Assembly (NCBI GenBank): GCA_910585765.1
Contig: CAJUES010000024.1
Span: 1 to 51,179 of the forward strand
Reading direction: 5' to 3'
Source of the DNA: an uncultured Lachnospiraceae bacterium
Lineage (GTDB): Bacteria; Bacillota; Clostridia; Lachnospirales; Lachnospiraceae
DNA length: 51,179 nt
The position numbers were made by a program, and so were the translations under genes. Below are positions 14,724 through 23,113 of this stretch, piece by piece. The notes beneath the pieces are model-generated. The model was not told the DNA's origin and ran no database searches. It was given only the letters and a program-made list of their open reading frames with translations. Within the stretch, counting starts at the first letter, position 1, and the number at the start of each line of letters is the position of its first letter.

Positions 14724-15410
14724 GTGAAAGAGAAAGCATTCCGTATCGGCAGGAGGACATCAGAGCTCGTCCTGCAGTACAAGTCACTGGCGGTCATGTC
14801 GGTGTATGCAGTTGTTTATCTCATTGCCTTTTACTATCTGGAGCAAAGGGATGTGGCAGTGCATGAGATTGGCATGGAGATTGACGGATATATACCGTTT
14901 TGTGAGATCTTTATCGTTCCGTACCTGTTGTGGTTTGCGTATGTGGCGCTCACGGTCGTGTTTCTGTGTATCAGGGACAAGGAGGAGAGCGACAGGCTGG
15001 TAGCGTTCCTGATGGCGGGTATGACGATCTTTATCGTTGTGTCGGCTGTCTTCCCGAACGGACACAACCTCAGACCGAAAGTTTTTGCGAGAGACAATCT
15101 GTTCATCGATCTGATCAGGCATCTGTATGCCACGGACACGCCGACCAACATACTGCCGAGCATCCATGTGTACAACTCTGTCGCGATCATGATCGCAGTG
15201 TGGAGAAGCAGATGCTTTGCGGGGCACAACATTTTCAAGGCACTGATGCTCGCGCTCGGCGTCAGCATCATATGTTCGACAGTGCTGATCAAACAGCATT
15301 CCATGCTCGATGTGCTGCTGGCGCTCATGCTCTCGGCGGTGATGTACTCTGTCTGCTACAGAAGGTCGGCGGCAGGGGAGAAACATGTATTTACGGCAAG
15401 GCTCAAATAA
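14724..15410 (+). CDS. PAP2-family membrane phosphatase
   Basis: Integral membrane protein of about 228 residues with five or six hydrophobic segments, probably a lipid or isoprenoid phosphate phosphatase. The PAP2 C-terminal motifs are recognisable: NILPSIHVYNS (Ser-x-His) and IKQHSMLDVLLA (His-x3-Asp). The Arg-containing first motif is less clear, perhaps FPNGHNLRPK. The GTG at 14724 is preferred, with GGAGGGG 6 bases upstream (14711-14717); the ATG at 14709 is a possible alternative. A substrate such as phosphatidic acid or undecaprenyl pyrophosphate cannot be chosen from sequence. A bidirectional terminator follows at once. Confidence 0.82.
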   Translation: MKEKAFRIGRRTSELVLQYKSLAVMSVYAVVYLIAFYYLEQRDVAVHEIGMEIDGYIPFCEIFIVPYLLWFAYVALTVVFLCIRDKEESDRLVAFLMAGMTIFIVVSAVFPNGHNLRPKVFARDNLFIDLIRHLYATDTPTNILPSIHVYNSVAIMIAVWRSRCFAGHNIFKALMLALGVSIICSTVLIKQHSMLDVLLALMLSAVMYSVCYRRSAAGEKHVFTARLK

Positions 15411-15412
15411 AA

Positions 15413-15439
15413 AACAGCTCCGCAGGGAGCTGTTTTTTT
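15413..15439. terminator. bidirectional intrinsic terminator
   Basis: AACAGCTCC (15413-15421), loop GCAG, GGAGCTGTT (15426-15434), then T's to 15439. A's to the left give a T-run on the minus strand, so it can serve both the PAP2 gene and the convergent antitoxin-like gene. Confidence 0.88.
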
Positions 15440-15640
15440 CTACTCGATACATGCATTTTCAGAAGTATGGACCATGATATGGGTAATGCTGTCGTAATTT
15501 TTCTCTGGCACGATGAAGACCTTGCGTCCGCTCGACAGGGAGAGGGCAACAGCCTCACTGCCGCTGTTGATCTCGTCGCACAGTTCGTCGAAATTGTTCT
15601 TTAGTGTCGTGAAATCCGTTTCTCTTACTAAATCCTTCAT
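15440..15640 (-). CDS. Phd/YefM-type antitoxin-like protein, no toxin partner seen
   Basis: A 66-residue protein whose layout matches the Phd/YefM fold: an N-terminal strand and helix (DFTTLKNNFDELCDEIN) followed by VALSLSSGRKVFIVPEKNYDSI, equivalent to the usual hairpin ending in xxEDYxSL. The start at 15640 has AGGAGG 8 bases upstream. No RelE/Doc-type toxin gene lies on either side: downstream is the terminator and upstream about 200 AT-rich bases. It lacks a long C-terminal toxin-binding tail. It is either an orphan antitoxin or a solitary regulator using this fold. Confidence 0.72.
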   Translation of the reverse strand: MKDLVRETDFTTLKNNFDELCDEINSGSEAVALSLSSGRKVFIVPEKNYDSITHIMVHTSENACIE

Positions 15641-15847
15641 ATGGGAATCCTCCTAATTCCTTTGGCAATAAATATGTTGCGTGTTGAACAGTTCCTGAGC
15701 TACTTGTCTATATAAATAGATATAAAAGTTACAGAGAAATGCTGTTACTAACAGTATCGACAGTTTTTTGGAAAAATATTATATCGATTTCGATAAATAT
15801 GTATTATTTTAACACAATTTTGCCTGTCCGGTTCAAATTATCGAAAT

Positions 15848-16774
15848 TCAGTGTCTCGAAGGAACAAATCCCTCGAAGATGAACAGGTCAAAACTTCTTG
15901 ATACCCTGTCGAGCTCCTCCTGTGAGCGGACAGTCCATGCGACGCTCAGGCTCTTGTAGAATTTCCGGCATATATTTCTGGAGAGCTCATCCTTGTGCTT
16001 GCAGTTGTAGGCGATGAAGTCGGGTGACGCATAGCAGTTGCCGATCAGATGCGACAGCAGGAAGTACGGGATGTTGAGCTTCTGCTTTGTGAAATCCTCG
16101 GAGAGCTGTCCGCGGACGATGTGGGGTCTGTGTTTTTTGTACCAGCGCACAGCCAGCGGATGAAATGATTCGATACAGTACAGCCCTTTATAATCGGAAA
16201 GGATGCCGTCGCAGATGCGGCACAGCTTGTCAGCGTTTTTCTCGACTTTGTACTCTATGATCAGCGGAACCCTGCCGTCGACCATTTTCAGGATATCGGC
16301 AAAAGCGGGGATGCGCTCGTCGGTCCCGAGCAGGCGCAGCTGCTGCAGTTCCTCGTATGTGTAATCCCGCAGATAGCCCCGGACACCGCACATGCGGCTG
16401 AGCGTGTCGTCGTGAAAGACGACAGGGACATCGTCCCTGGTGAGGTGCACGTCAAATTCGATGCCGTAGCCAAGGTCTGCCGCCCGCTTGATGGCGGTGT
16501 ATGAATTTTCGGGAAGCTTTTCGGATAAGTCCTCCCCCGGATCCGCATCCGCCTGCCCGGATTCCGCATACTGTGCGCGGCTGCATCTGATATTCCTGAG
16601 TTTCTGGATCGTTGGATTCATGTTGTGCAGTCCGCGATGTGCGTACATGTGACCGAAAAAGGGCTTGTAATCCGGCCGTCCATAGATGCGCGGCTTGATG
16701 GATATCAGATATAGGACCGAAACGGTGACAAATGAAATAATGATCTCTGCTATGGTAAACAATAATCCCATCAT
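15848..16774 (-). CDS. glycerophosphodiester phosphodiesterase, membrane-anchored
   Basis: GDPD-family TIM barrel that cleaves glycerophosphodiesters (from lipids or teichoic acid) to an alcohol and glycerol-3-phosphate. It has 308 residues: an N-terminal membrane helix (residues ~5-26), then MYAHRGLH, IEFDVHLTRDD and VVFHDDTLSRMCG, which hold the metal and catalytic His/Glu/Asp residues. IIEYKVEK and the C-terminal VAWTVRSQEEL complete the family pattern. GGGAGG lies about 11 bases before the start. A 40-residue insert after MYAHRGLH (NPTIQKLRNIRCSR region) is longer than in compact homologues. The catalytic domain probably faces the cytoplasm or membrane surface; topology is not certain. 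Confidence 0.88.
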   Translation of the reverse strand: MMGLLFTIAEIIISFVTVSVLYLISIKPRIYGRPDYKPFFGHMYAHRGLHNMNPTIQKLRNIRCSRAQYAESGQADADPGEDLSEKLPENSYTAIKRAADLGYGIEFDVHLTRDDVPVVFHDDTLSRMCGVRGYLRDYTYEELQQLRLLGTDERIPAFADILKMVDGRVPLIIEYKVEKNADKLCRICDGILSDYKGLYCIESFHPLAVRWYKKHRPHIVRGQLSEDFTKQKLNIPYFLLSHLIGNCYASPDFIAYNCKHKDELSRNICRKFYKSLSVAWTVRSQEELDRVSRSFDLFIFEGFVPSRH

Positions 16775-16903
16775 AACGTAAATGACCTCCCTACATTCCT
16801 ATAATACGCGCTTTGGAAGCATTTGTAAACAGATAAAGTGAATAATAAGAATAATAAAAGTAATGTGAAGATTTTGTTAGAATTATTGTGTTTTGTCCCG
16901 TTT

Positions 16904-16912
16904 TGTTATAAT
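16904..16912 (+). promoter_or_regulatory. extended -10 promoter of the M13 peptidase gene
   Basis: TGT followed by TATAAT (16907-16912); the -35 region is poor (TTGTGT about 15 bases upstream). Leader of about 48 bases to the ATG at 16967. Confidence 0.5.
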
Positions 16913-16966
16913 ATATATAAAGATATCTGTGGATCAGGATCAAATTATGGAGAGAGGATAACCGGC

Positions 16967-19099
16967 ATGAAAAAGAGAATACTGGCGTTGTTGATGGCGT
17001 CCGTGCTGACCCTGCAGCTTGCGGGGTGCAATACCAAGGATGCGGGTACGGCAGGAAAAGAGACACAAAGCAGTATCAAGGATCAGTTTAACAGTGCGAG
17101 AGAGGAAAGGGAGAACGCGGGGGATACCGCCTCTGAGCAGGACACGCAGACACCGGAGTCCGATGCCGGCAGGCAGGATGCGGATGACGAGGGCACTGAG
17201 GTACGCTACCAGGATGATTATTATGAGTTTGTCAATCAGAATCTTCTCTCAAAGATCGAGCTTGCCGCGACAGACGCGCACTGGGACTGGTTCGGCGAGC
17301 TGAACGCTGTCGTGAGCTCGGAGATGGAGGATATCATCGACGAGCTGGCGGGCGACGGCAAAACGTACGAGAAGGGCAGCTCTGAGCAGAAGATCAGGGA
17401 CATGTACGAGTGTGTGACGGACATGGAGAACCGCAACGAGACGGGGCTTGGTCCGCTGAAACCGCATATGGACAGCATACGCAGCGCCTCGAGCATCGAT
17501 GAGTATGTGGACGCGCTGGCACACCTGAGCGGTGAGTTCGGGTTCAGCAGCATAGTCGGCGGCTACAACATCATGCAGGACAAGGCGGACTCGAGCCAGT
17601 ACGCGGTCTACATGATGTACGCGGACACCCTCATCGGCAAGGAGTACGTCGAGGGCGAGAACACGCAGGAGTACATGGATCTGTACCTGGACTACATCAG
17701 CAATATGCTGATGGAGTTTGGCATGACGGCTGACGAGGCGGCGCAGAGCACGGATTCCATCGAGGGGCTGCTCCGGGATATCTGTGCGTCGACGCTGACG
17801 ACGGAGCAGCTCTACGACCCGGCGATGACCTACAATGTGTACACGGCGCAGGGGCTGCAGGAGCTGTTCTCCAACGTCGACGTGCCAAAGATGCTGCGGA
17901 CGCTCCGCATCGAAGGGCAGGACAAATACATCGTGATGGATGTGGAGCAGGCAAAAAAGATCAATTCACTGCTTCAGGAGGAAAATCTGCAGGCGCTGAA
18001 AGACTACTCGACGTTTGTCATGCTCAACGACACAGCAAAGTACGCCAACGCCAATTACGCCAGGCTCAGCGACGATATGAAAAACGCGCTTTACGGGATC
18101 ACCGAGAGCTGGGGCGACGAGAAAACGTGGAAGAATCTGACGCAGGATATGCTCCCGTGGGATTTCGGCATGATCTACGTGAAGGAGCATTTCTCCGCCG
18201 AGGATAAGGCTGCGGTGGAGGAGATGATCGGTCAGATCCTGGAGGAGTACGAGGTGATCATCAACAGGCAGGACTGGATGAGCGACGCGACGAAGAAGAA
18301 AGCGATCCGCAAGCTCGAGACGATGCAGGTCAAGATCGGTTATCCGGACAGGTGGCCGGCGGCGCGCGACATGATGCAGGTGACGCCTGTCTCGGAGGGC
18401 GGAAGCCTCCTGTCGAATCTGCTGGTGAGCATGCAGGTTGCGATCGATGACAGCCTGAACAAACTCGGGCAGAAGGTAGACCGCTCGGAGTGGGATGTGA
18501 CACCGCAGACGATCAACGCGATGTATGACCCGCTGAACAATGAGATCATATTTCCCGCGGCGATCCTGCAGGCACCGTTCTATGACAGTGACAACAGCTA
18601 CGGCGCGAACCTGGGCGGGATCGGCTTTATCATAGCGCACGAGGTCAGCCACGCGTTCGACTCCAGCGGCGCGCTCTACGACGAGTACGGCAACTACAAC
18701 GTGTGGTGGACGCAGGAGGAGCTTGCCGAGTACAAGAAGATGTCGGAGTCCATTGTGGACTATTACAGCGGGTACGAGATGATGGGTGTCAAGGTGAACG
18801 GCGATCTGACGCTGATGGAGAACATTGCGGATCTCGGCGCGCTGACCTGTATCACATCGATCATCGGCGATGACGCGAAAGCGCTCGACGAGGCGTTCGG
18901 ACAGATGACCTACAACTGGGCGAGCGAGGACACGGCAAGCTTCATGATGTATCTGCTGAACACGGATACGCACTCGCCGAACAAGGTGCGCGTCAATGCG
19001 GTGCTGAGCTCCTGCGATGCCTTCTACGAGATCTATGATATCAAGGAGACAGACGGGATGTACGTGGCGCCCGAGGACCGGGTAGGGATCTGGAAATAG
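16967..19099 (+). CDS. M13-family (neprilysin-like) zinc endopeptidase lipoprotein
   Basis: A 710-residue secreted lipoprotein protease that cuts oligopeptides outside the membrane. The ATG at 16967 starts a type II signal peptide with lipobox LAGC (Cys21); the upstream open frame is rejected because the signal peptide begins here and GGAGAGAGG is just upstream. Residues ~25-80 are a low-complexity acidic linker. The zinc site is HEVSH (558-562) with the third ligand Glu618 in ENIADLGA, and Asp622 completes the ExxxD motif. VNAVLSSCDAFYEIY near the end is typical of M13. A 140-bp MITE-like element follows the stop codon by a few bases. Confidence 0.93.
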   Translation: MKKRILALLMASVLTLQLAGCNTKDAGTAGKETQSSIKDQFNSAREERENAGDTASEQDTQTPESDAGRQDADDEGTEVRYQDDYYEFVNQNLLSKIELAATDAHWDWFGELNAVVSSEMEDIIDELAGDGKTYEKGSSEQKIRDMYECVTDMENRNETGLGPLKPHMDSIRSASSIDEYVDALAHLSGEFGFSSIVGGYNIMQDKADSSQYAVYMMYADTLIGKEYVEGENTQEYMDLYLDYISNMLMEFGMTADEAAQSTDSIEGLLRDICASTLTTEQLYDPAMTYNVYTAQGLQELFSNVDVPKMLRTLRIEGQDKYIVMDVEQAKKINSLLQEENLQALKDYSTFVMLNDTAKYANANYARLSDDMKNALYGITESWGDEKTWKNLTQDMLPWDFGMIYVKEHFSAEDKAAVEEMIGQILEEYEVIINRQDWMSDATKKKAIRKLETMQVKIGYPDRWPAARDMMQVTPVSEGGSLLSNLLVSMQVAIDDSLNKLGQKVDRSEWDVTPQTINAMYDPLNNEIIFPAAILQAPFYDSDNSYGANLGGIGFIIAHEVSHAFDSSGALYDEYGNYNVWWTQEELAEYKKMSESIVDYYSGYEMMGVKVNGDLTLMENIADLGALTCITSIIGDDAKALDEAFGQMTYNWASEDTASFMMYLLNTDTHSPNKVRVNAVLSSCDAFYEIYDIKETDGMYVAPEDRVGIWK

Positions 19100-19101
19100 T
19101 G

Positions 19102-19257
19102 TTGTCAGGGTTACAGTTCAGTCCAGGACTTCGCACTGCGCTGCGAAGTCCGTGAGAGGGCCTGGTGGCCTGGATGCACCAGACCAACCGCGAAGCGGTT
19201 TTTGCATGGCACGATGCCTGTAACAGGAAATCGAAGGCTGAACTGCTACTTGTCAGG
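19102..19257. mobile_element. MITE-like element 1 with 8-bp target duplication
   Basis: The 140-bp element (19110-19249) is flanked by the exact direct repeat TTGTCAGG (19102-19109 and 19250-19257). Its ends are inverted repeats: GTTACAGTTCAG on the left and CTGAACTGCTAC on the right, 10 of 12 matching. Inside are a 10-bp hairpin (GGACTTCGCA at 19126, complement to 19151) and a terminator-like AACCGC-GAA-GCGGTT with five T's (19186-19203). No transposase is encoded. The ends resemble those of the element at 28519. A stop-free plus frame runs through it but has no coding support. Confidence 0.7.
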
Positions 19258-19278
19258 AAATGGATGAGGGGAAAAGGT

Positions 19279-20190
19279 ATGGGACAGACAAAAGAACTGG
19301 TTTTGAGACTGGCGGGTGCGCTGACGGCAGCGGCTCTCGCCGTCTGTGCCGCGCCGTCGTGCGGGGTGAACAGGCAGCTTCTAAAGACATACGCGGCAGA
19401 GTTCACTGTCACGGAGAACAAGGCAGTGCTCTACAGCAACGACAAGACGAAAGTGTATAAGCAGCCGGATGTCAACTCGGAGGTGGTGACGGTCATCGCG
19501 CCGGACATCCCGGTCAACGTGACGGGGATCACATCCAACGGTTGGTTCCGGATATCCCTGAACGGCACCTACTACGTGATGGGGGAAGGGCTGGTGTCCA
19601 GGAACGCGGGCACCGCCAACTCGGTGGTGACGGGCTCGGACATCAAGGCGCTGACGAAGGGAACCTTTTCCTTCTACAGAAATCCGGAACTTGGCGACTT
19701 TGACGCGGACGATGTCGAGGACATGGACGAAAATACATATATCAAGTATCTTGATTCCTTCCTGATGGGGTATGCGATGCTGGACAGCTGCATCCTGCAG
19801 GACAGCGGCAAACTCCTGAAGGAAGTGTACGAGAGCGAATCGAAGGTGGACAAGAAGGTAGCCGGCATGACGATGCAGGCGTATCTGATCAACTACCGCA
19901 ACAATTATCTCAGCGACAGCCTGGCGGGACCGTTCCGCAGTGACAGGGATCTGAAACTGGCATTGAACCGGGCGATTCGGTACGATATCGAGAAGTTCGG
20001 GACGGTGTACAGAAATTCCAGCGTGGGGAGCGACGAGTCGAAGGCGAAGAAGGCGATGGAGCGCATCGTGAATGAGATGAAGGCGGAGCAGGGTGTTTCC
20101 TTCACGTGCCGCATGGAGTATGGCGATTACAAGACGAACGACGGCAGTGAGGGCAAGGGGTGGATCATAGAGTTTACCAAAAAGGATTAA
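19279..20190 (+). CDS. secreted protein with SH3-like domain, function unknown
   Basis: A 303-residue exported protein. The ATG at 19279 follows AGGGG by 7 bases; earlier in-frame starts lie in or beside the MITE-like element. Residues 1-40 form a signal peptide (LVLRLAGALTAAALAVCA core). Residues ~45-105 look like a bacterial SH3 domain (VLYSNDKTKVYKQPDVNSEV followed by GWFRISLNGTYYVMGEGLVS), usually a cell-wall binding module. The remaining ~190 residues have no recognised family and include repeated charged helices. Four bases separate it from the HD hydrolase gene, so they are probably cotranscribed. A wall-associated role is a guess. Confidence 0.8.
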   Translation: MGQTKELVLRLAGALTAAALAVCAAPSCGVNRQLLKTYAAEFTVTENKAVLYSNDKTKVYKQPDVNSEVVTVIAPDIPVNVTGITSNGWFRISLNGTYYVMGEGLVSRNAGTANSVVTGSDIKALTKGTFSFYRNPELGDFDADDVEDMDENTYIKYLDSFLMGYAMLDSCILQDSGKLLKEVYESESKVDKKVAGMTMQAYLINYRNNYLSDSLAGPFRSDRDLKLALNRAIRYDIEKFGTVYRNSSVGSDESKAKKAMERIVNEMKAEQGVSFTCRMEYGDYKTNDGSEGKGWIIEFTKKD

Positions 20191-20193
20191 GCG

Positions 20194-20967
20194 ATGAATC
20201 AGAACGAACATTTTGTATGTGCAGACAGTGAGGGATATTTCTATTGCAGGGCAGTGGATGCTTTTTTGAATGTCCGGAAGGAGCAGCATGTGTGCGGCCG
20301 CGGCTGCCCTTATTACACTGGGAAGGCGCAGTATGCCGACGGGGAGTTCGTGTGCCGCTACGACGACGGAAAAGGGATGGATGAGCCAGCCCTTTTTCCG
20401 TCTGTCGAGGGGTTGGATGAGCGCCTCTACAGGGCGTACGCGTACGCGGCGAAGGCGCACCTGGGACAGTACAGGAAAAAGACAAGGATTCCGTATTTCA
20501 CCCATATCATCACGACCATGAACTACGCGCTGGAGCTCACGCAGGACATCGAGGTGCTGCAGGGAGCGATCCTGCACGATACGGTGGAGGACACCTGGGT
20601 GACGTTCGACGATCTCAAGAATGAGTTCGGTGAGCGGGTTGCCCGGCTTGTGGAGACGGAGACGGAGAACAAGCGGCGCGATATGCCCGCCTCCCAGACG
20701 TGGGAGATCAGGAAGCAGGAGGCGATCGCGCATCTGCGCAGCGCCGCGCCGGATGCGAAGCGGATTGTCCTTGCGGACAAGACCGCCAATCTTGAGTCAA
20801 TTGCGAGGGAACAGCACTGTCTGGGGGTTGAGATCTGGGACAAGTTCAACCAGCCGGACAAGGCAAAACAAGAGTGGTATTTCAGGGCGGTCAGGGAACA
20901 GCTTGCGGAGTTTCAGGACACGAGCGTCATGAAAGTGTATGACGGTTATCTGGACATTTTATTCTGA
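20194..20967 (+). CDS. HD-domain (p)ppGpp hydrolase-like protein (Mesh1/SpoT type) with Cys-rich N-terminus
   Basis: A 257-residue protein. Residues ~78-200 match the hydrolase domain of RelA/SpoT and the stand-alone Mesh1 enzymes: AAKAHLGQYRKKTRIPYFTH, then ILHDTVEDTWVTFDDLKNEFG and VARLVETETENKR. The metal-binding His and HD...ED residues are present. No synthetase or TGS/ACT domain exists, so it would be a small alarmone or nucleotide hydrolase. The first ~60 residues carry Cys9, Cys18, Cys34, Cys38 and Cys54, including VCGRGC, which suggests a metal-binding addition. It overlaps the convergent deacetylase gene by 9 bases. The true substrate could differ from ppGpp. Confidence 0.82.
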   Translation: MNQNEHFVCADSEGYFYCRAVDAFLNVRKEQHVCGRGCPYYTGKAQYADGEFVCRYDDGKGMDEPALFPSVEGLDERLYRAYAYAAKAHLGQYRKKTRIPYFTHIITTMNYALELTQDIEVLQGAILHDTVEDTWVTFDDLKNEFGERVARLVETETENKRRDMPASQTWEIRKQEAIAHLRSAAPDAKRIVLADKTANLESIAREQHCLGVEIWDKFNQPDKAKQEWYFRAVREQLAEFQDTSVMKVYDGYLDILF

Positions 20968-21798
20968 TGCCGCTGCAAAATCCTCCAGCGTGCGGAACGT
21001 GTAGCCCATCTCCTCCCACCTGGACAGCAGTTCGTCGAGGATCTCGCCGTTGGTCTGGGAAGTGCTGTGCAGCAGGACGATGGCGCCCGGGTGGATGCGC
21101 CCGACAAGCTTCTTGAAGGCTTCCTCCCGTGTCGGCTGCTGGTCCTGATACCAGTCGACATAGGCAAGACTCCAGAAGAAGGTGTGGTAGCCCATCTCCT
21201 TTGCCATCTGCAGATTGGCGGTGTTGTATTTTCCCTGCGGCGGGCGGTAGAAGGGGGCCAGCTCCGTGCCGGTGATCTCCTTGAACAGCGTCTCCACATC
21301 GCGCATCTCCTTCTCGAACGACTCCTTCGAGGCGATGGAGGACATATCCAGGTGGTGGTAGGTGTGGTTGCCCACAAAGTGCCCGTCAGCGACCATCTGT
21401 TTCACGAGATCCGGCGCGGATTCCAGATAATGCCCCACCACGAAGAAGGTGGCAGGCACATTGTGCTTTTTGAGCGCATCCAGGATCGGCTGTGTGTTCC
21501 CGTTTTCATACCCTGCATCAAAGGTCAGGTAGATCACTTTTTCCGTGCTGTCGCCCACGTAATGGGCGTCGTACTGCTGCAGCTCCTCCGAGGTGGCGTT
21601 TCCGGTGGGCTGGCTGCCCTCCTGCCCGAAACCGAGTCCCCAGTTTGCGCCTGACACGCTCCCGGAGGCGGGGATCGCACGCCCGTCGATCTTTTCGTAT
21701 TTGATATATGCGATGCCTCTGCCTGCCAGAAATGCGGCGGCCAACAGCGCGGTCAGAAGCACTGCTTTTTTCAGGTTTGTCTTGGTCTTGATGTTCAT
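20959..21798 (-). CDS. polysaccharide deacetylase, PdaA-type
   Basis: NodB-fold deacetylase acting on peptidoglycan or another wall glycan outside the cell. About 279 residues: an N-terminal membrane anchor (LLTALLAAAFLAGRGIAYI), a spacer, then the NodB domain from residue ~85. Motifs are TFDAGYENGNT (the PdaA-style variant of TFDDG), GNHTYHH (metal His), RPPQGKYN and HPGAIVLLHST. The resemblance to PdaA suggests N-acetylmuramic acid deacetylation for cortex delta-lactam, which would imply a spore former, but this is inference. Start at 21798 has GAGG 6 bases upstream; 21810 is an alternative. It overlaps its convergent neighbour by 9 bases. Confidence 0.9.
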   Translation of the reverse strand: MNIKTKTNLKKAVLLTALLAAAFLAGRGIAYIKYEKIDGRAIPASGSVSGANWGLGFGQEGSQPTGNATSEELQQYDAHYVGDSTEKVIYLTFDAGYENGNTQPILDALKKHNVPATFFVVGHYLESAPDLVKQMVADGHFVGNHTYHHLDMSSIASKESFEKEMRDVETLFKEITGTELAPFYRPPQGKYNTANLQMAKEMGYHTFFWSLAYVDWYQDQQPTREEAFKKLVGRIHPGAIVLLHSTSQTNGEILDELLSRWEEMGYTFRTLEDFAAASE

Positions 21799-21983
21799 TT
21801 TCAGCCTCATTTCACTGTTTCGATAGGGTTCTTAATAAAGAATATTTTCCACGCAGAAAAAAATGCCAATATTTATACAAAAATTAGAAATTTAATCAAA
21901 TAGGACAATGACTTTTGACAAAAAAGTGTGTATGATAGGAGTATAGTGAACGATATCATATAGAATATGGAGGCGGCAGGAAT

Positions 21984-22343
21984 ATGAAGAAAAAGGCATG
22001 TGTATCCCTTGATATGACAATGACAGGACATGTATTGAACCTGATGATCAAAAAGCGTGGTTATACGGTCAGCGAGATCCAGAAGGAACTTGGGCTGTCG
22101 TGCCCGCAGCCGATCTACCGCTGGATCAATGGGCAGACGCTGCCGTCCATCGACAATCTGTACAAACTGAGCACGCTGCTGGAAGTGCATATGGAGGATC
22201 TGATCCTGCCGAGGCAGGATGAGGTGTGGGTGGTGTACAGGCGTCAGAATCCGAACCGGATCAGGCGTCTCGAGACGTATCGCAGGCGGTATTTCGGGAA
22301 GGGCGGCGACCGGACAAGACGAGGCGGACACTATGACCGATAA
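21984..22343 (+). CDS. XRE-type helix-turn-helix regulator
   Basis: A 119-residue DNA-binding protein. Residues ~10-70 form an XRE/Cro-type HTH: GHVLNLMIKKRGYTVSEIQK followed by PIYRWINGQTLPSIDNLYKL, then LLEVHMEDLI. The C-terminal third is very rich in Arg (RRLETYRRRYFG) and may contact nucleic acid or be disordered. GGAGG stands just before the ATG. A candidate promoter with ATGACT and TATGAT, 17 bases apart, lies upstream. Its last 11 bases overlap the GNAT gene start, so the two are translationally coupled. Target genes are unknown. Confidence 0.83.
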   Translation: MKKKACVSLDMTMTGHVLNLMIKKRGYTVSEIQKELGLSCPQPIYRWINGQTLPSIDNLYKLSTLLEVHMEDLILPRQDEVWVVYRRQNPNRIRRLETYRRRYFGKGGDRTRRGGHYDR

Positions 22344-23082
22344 CATACATAAAGTTATGATAACGGAGAAGGACGAGGAGGCGGCGTACTACGCAGCCAG
22401 GCAGATCCCCTACATTGTCTGGCTGAACGAGAGGAACCGGGAACAGCGCTTTCCGAGCGGTTCATACTGCGTGGAGAATCTGAGCGATATCGATGCGCGG
22501 TATCTCGACAGGGTGTACAGGCGTTTTTATGACATTCCGTGGGATATCTCGGAGACGCGGCGGTTGAAGATCCGGGAGATCGCGGTGGACGATGTGCCGC
22601 AGCTGTATGAGCTCTACAGTGATGCGAGCGTCACGCGGTTTATGGAGCCGCTCTTTGCAGATCCCGAGCAGGAGATCCTCTACACCAGAGAGTACATCAA
22701 AAACGTGTATGGGTTTTACGGCTACGGCATGTGGGTGCTCGAGAGCAGGGACAGCGGACAGATCATAGGGAGAGCCGGACTCGAGTACAAGGAAGGCTTC
22801 GAGGGACTCGAGCTGGGTTTCATGCTGGGAGTGCCGTACCAGCACAAGGGGTACGCGTATGAGGCGTGCAGTGCGATCCTCGCCTACGGGATCAAGGAAC
22901 TCGGGCAGAGGGCATACTGTTCTTTTGTCAACGAGGACAATGCTGCGTCGATCCGTCTGTGCGAGCGGCTCGGATTCGCGCCGCGGGACAGGACGAAATT
23001 GAGCGGGATCAACGCCGACGGAACGATGGTGGAAAAGGAATATATACAGTATGTCTATCATGCAGACGATAAAAAGCCTTGA
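22333..23082 (+). CDS. GNAT-family N-acetyltransferase with N-terminal extension
   Basis: A 249-residue protein. The acetyltransferase domain starts near residue 75 (RRLKIREIAVDDVPQLYELY) and shows the RimJ/RimL-like pattern: LELGFMLGVPYQHKGYAYEA for acetyl-CoA binding, then NEDNAASIRLCERLGF. The first ~75 residues are an extra region with no assigned family. The ATG at 22333 overlaps the end of the HTH gene. The acceptor could be a protein N-terminus, amino acid or antibiotic; nothing in the sequence decides this. The -35 box of the ammonium transporter promoter overlaps its stop codon. Confidence 0.86.
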   Translation: MTDNIHKVMITEKDEEAAYYAARQIPYIVWLNERNREQRFPSGSYCVENLSDIDARYLDRVYRRFYDIPWDISETRRLKIREIAVDDVPQLYELYSDASVTRFMEPLFADPEQEILYTREYIKNVYGFYGYGMWVLESRDSGQIIGRAGLEYKEGFEGLELGFMLGVPYQHKGYAYEACSAILAYGIKELGQRAYCSFVNEDNAASIRLCERLGFAPRDRTKLSGINADGTMVEKEYIQYVYHADDKKP

Positions 23083-23107
23083 CACTGGAAAAATATGGTG
23101 GTAATAT
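23079..23107 (+). promoter_or_regulatory. promoter of the ammonium transporter gene
   Basis: TTGACA (23079-23084), 17-base spacer, TAATAT (23102-23107). The -35 box overlaps the GNAT stop codon. Predicted start of transcription is near 23114, right at the base of the terminator hairpin that follows. Confidence 0.75.
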
Positions 23108-23113
23108 AAAGTC

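Noticed and set aside
15641..15847. Hidden toxin gene next to the Phd-like antitoxin
   Set aside because: The stretch is AT-rich with frequent stops in all frames and shows no RelE/Doc-like sequence.
19165..19278. N-terminal extension of the SH3-protein gene through the MITE-like element
   Set aside because: The extended residues come from the inserted element, lack a ribosome binding site and would hide the signal peptide that starts at 19279.
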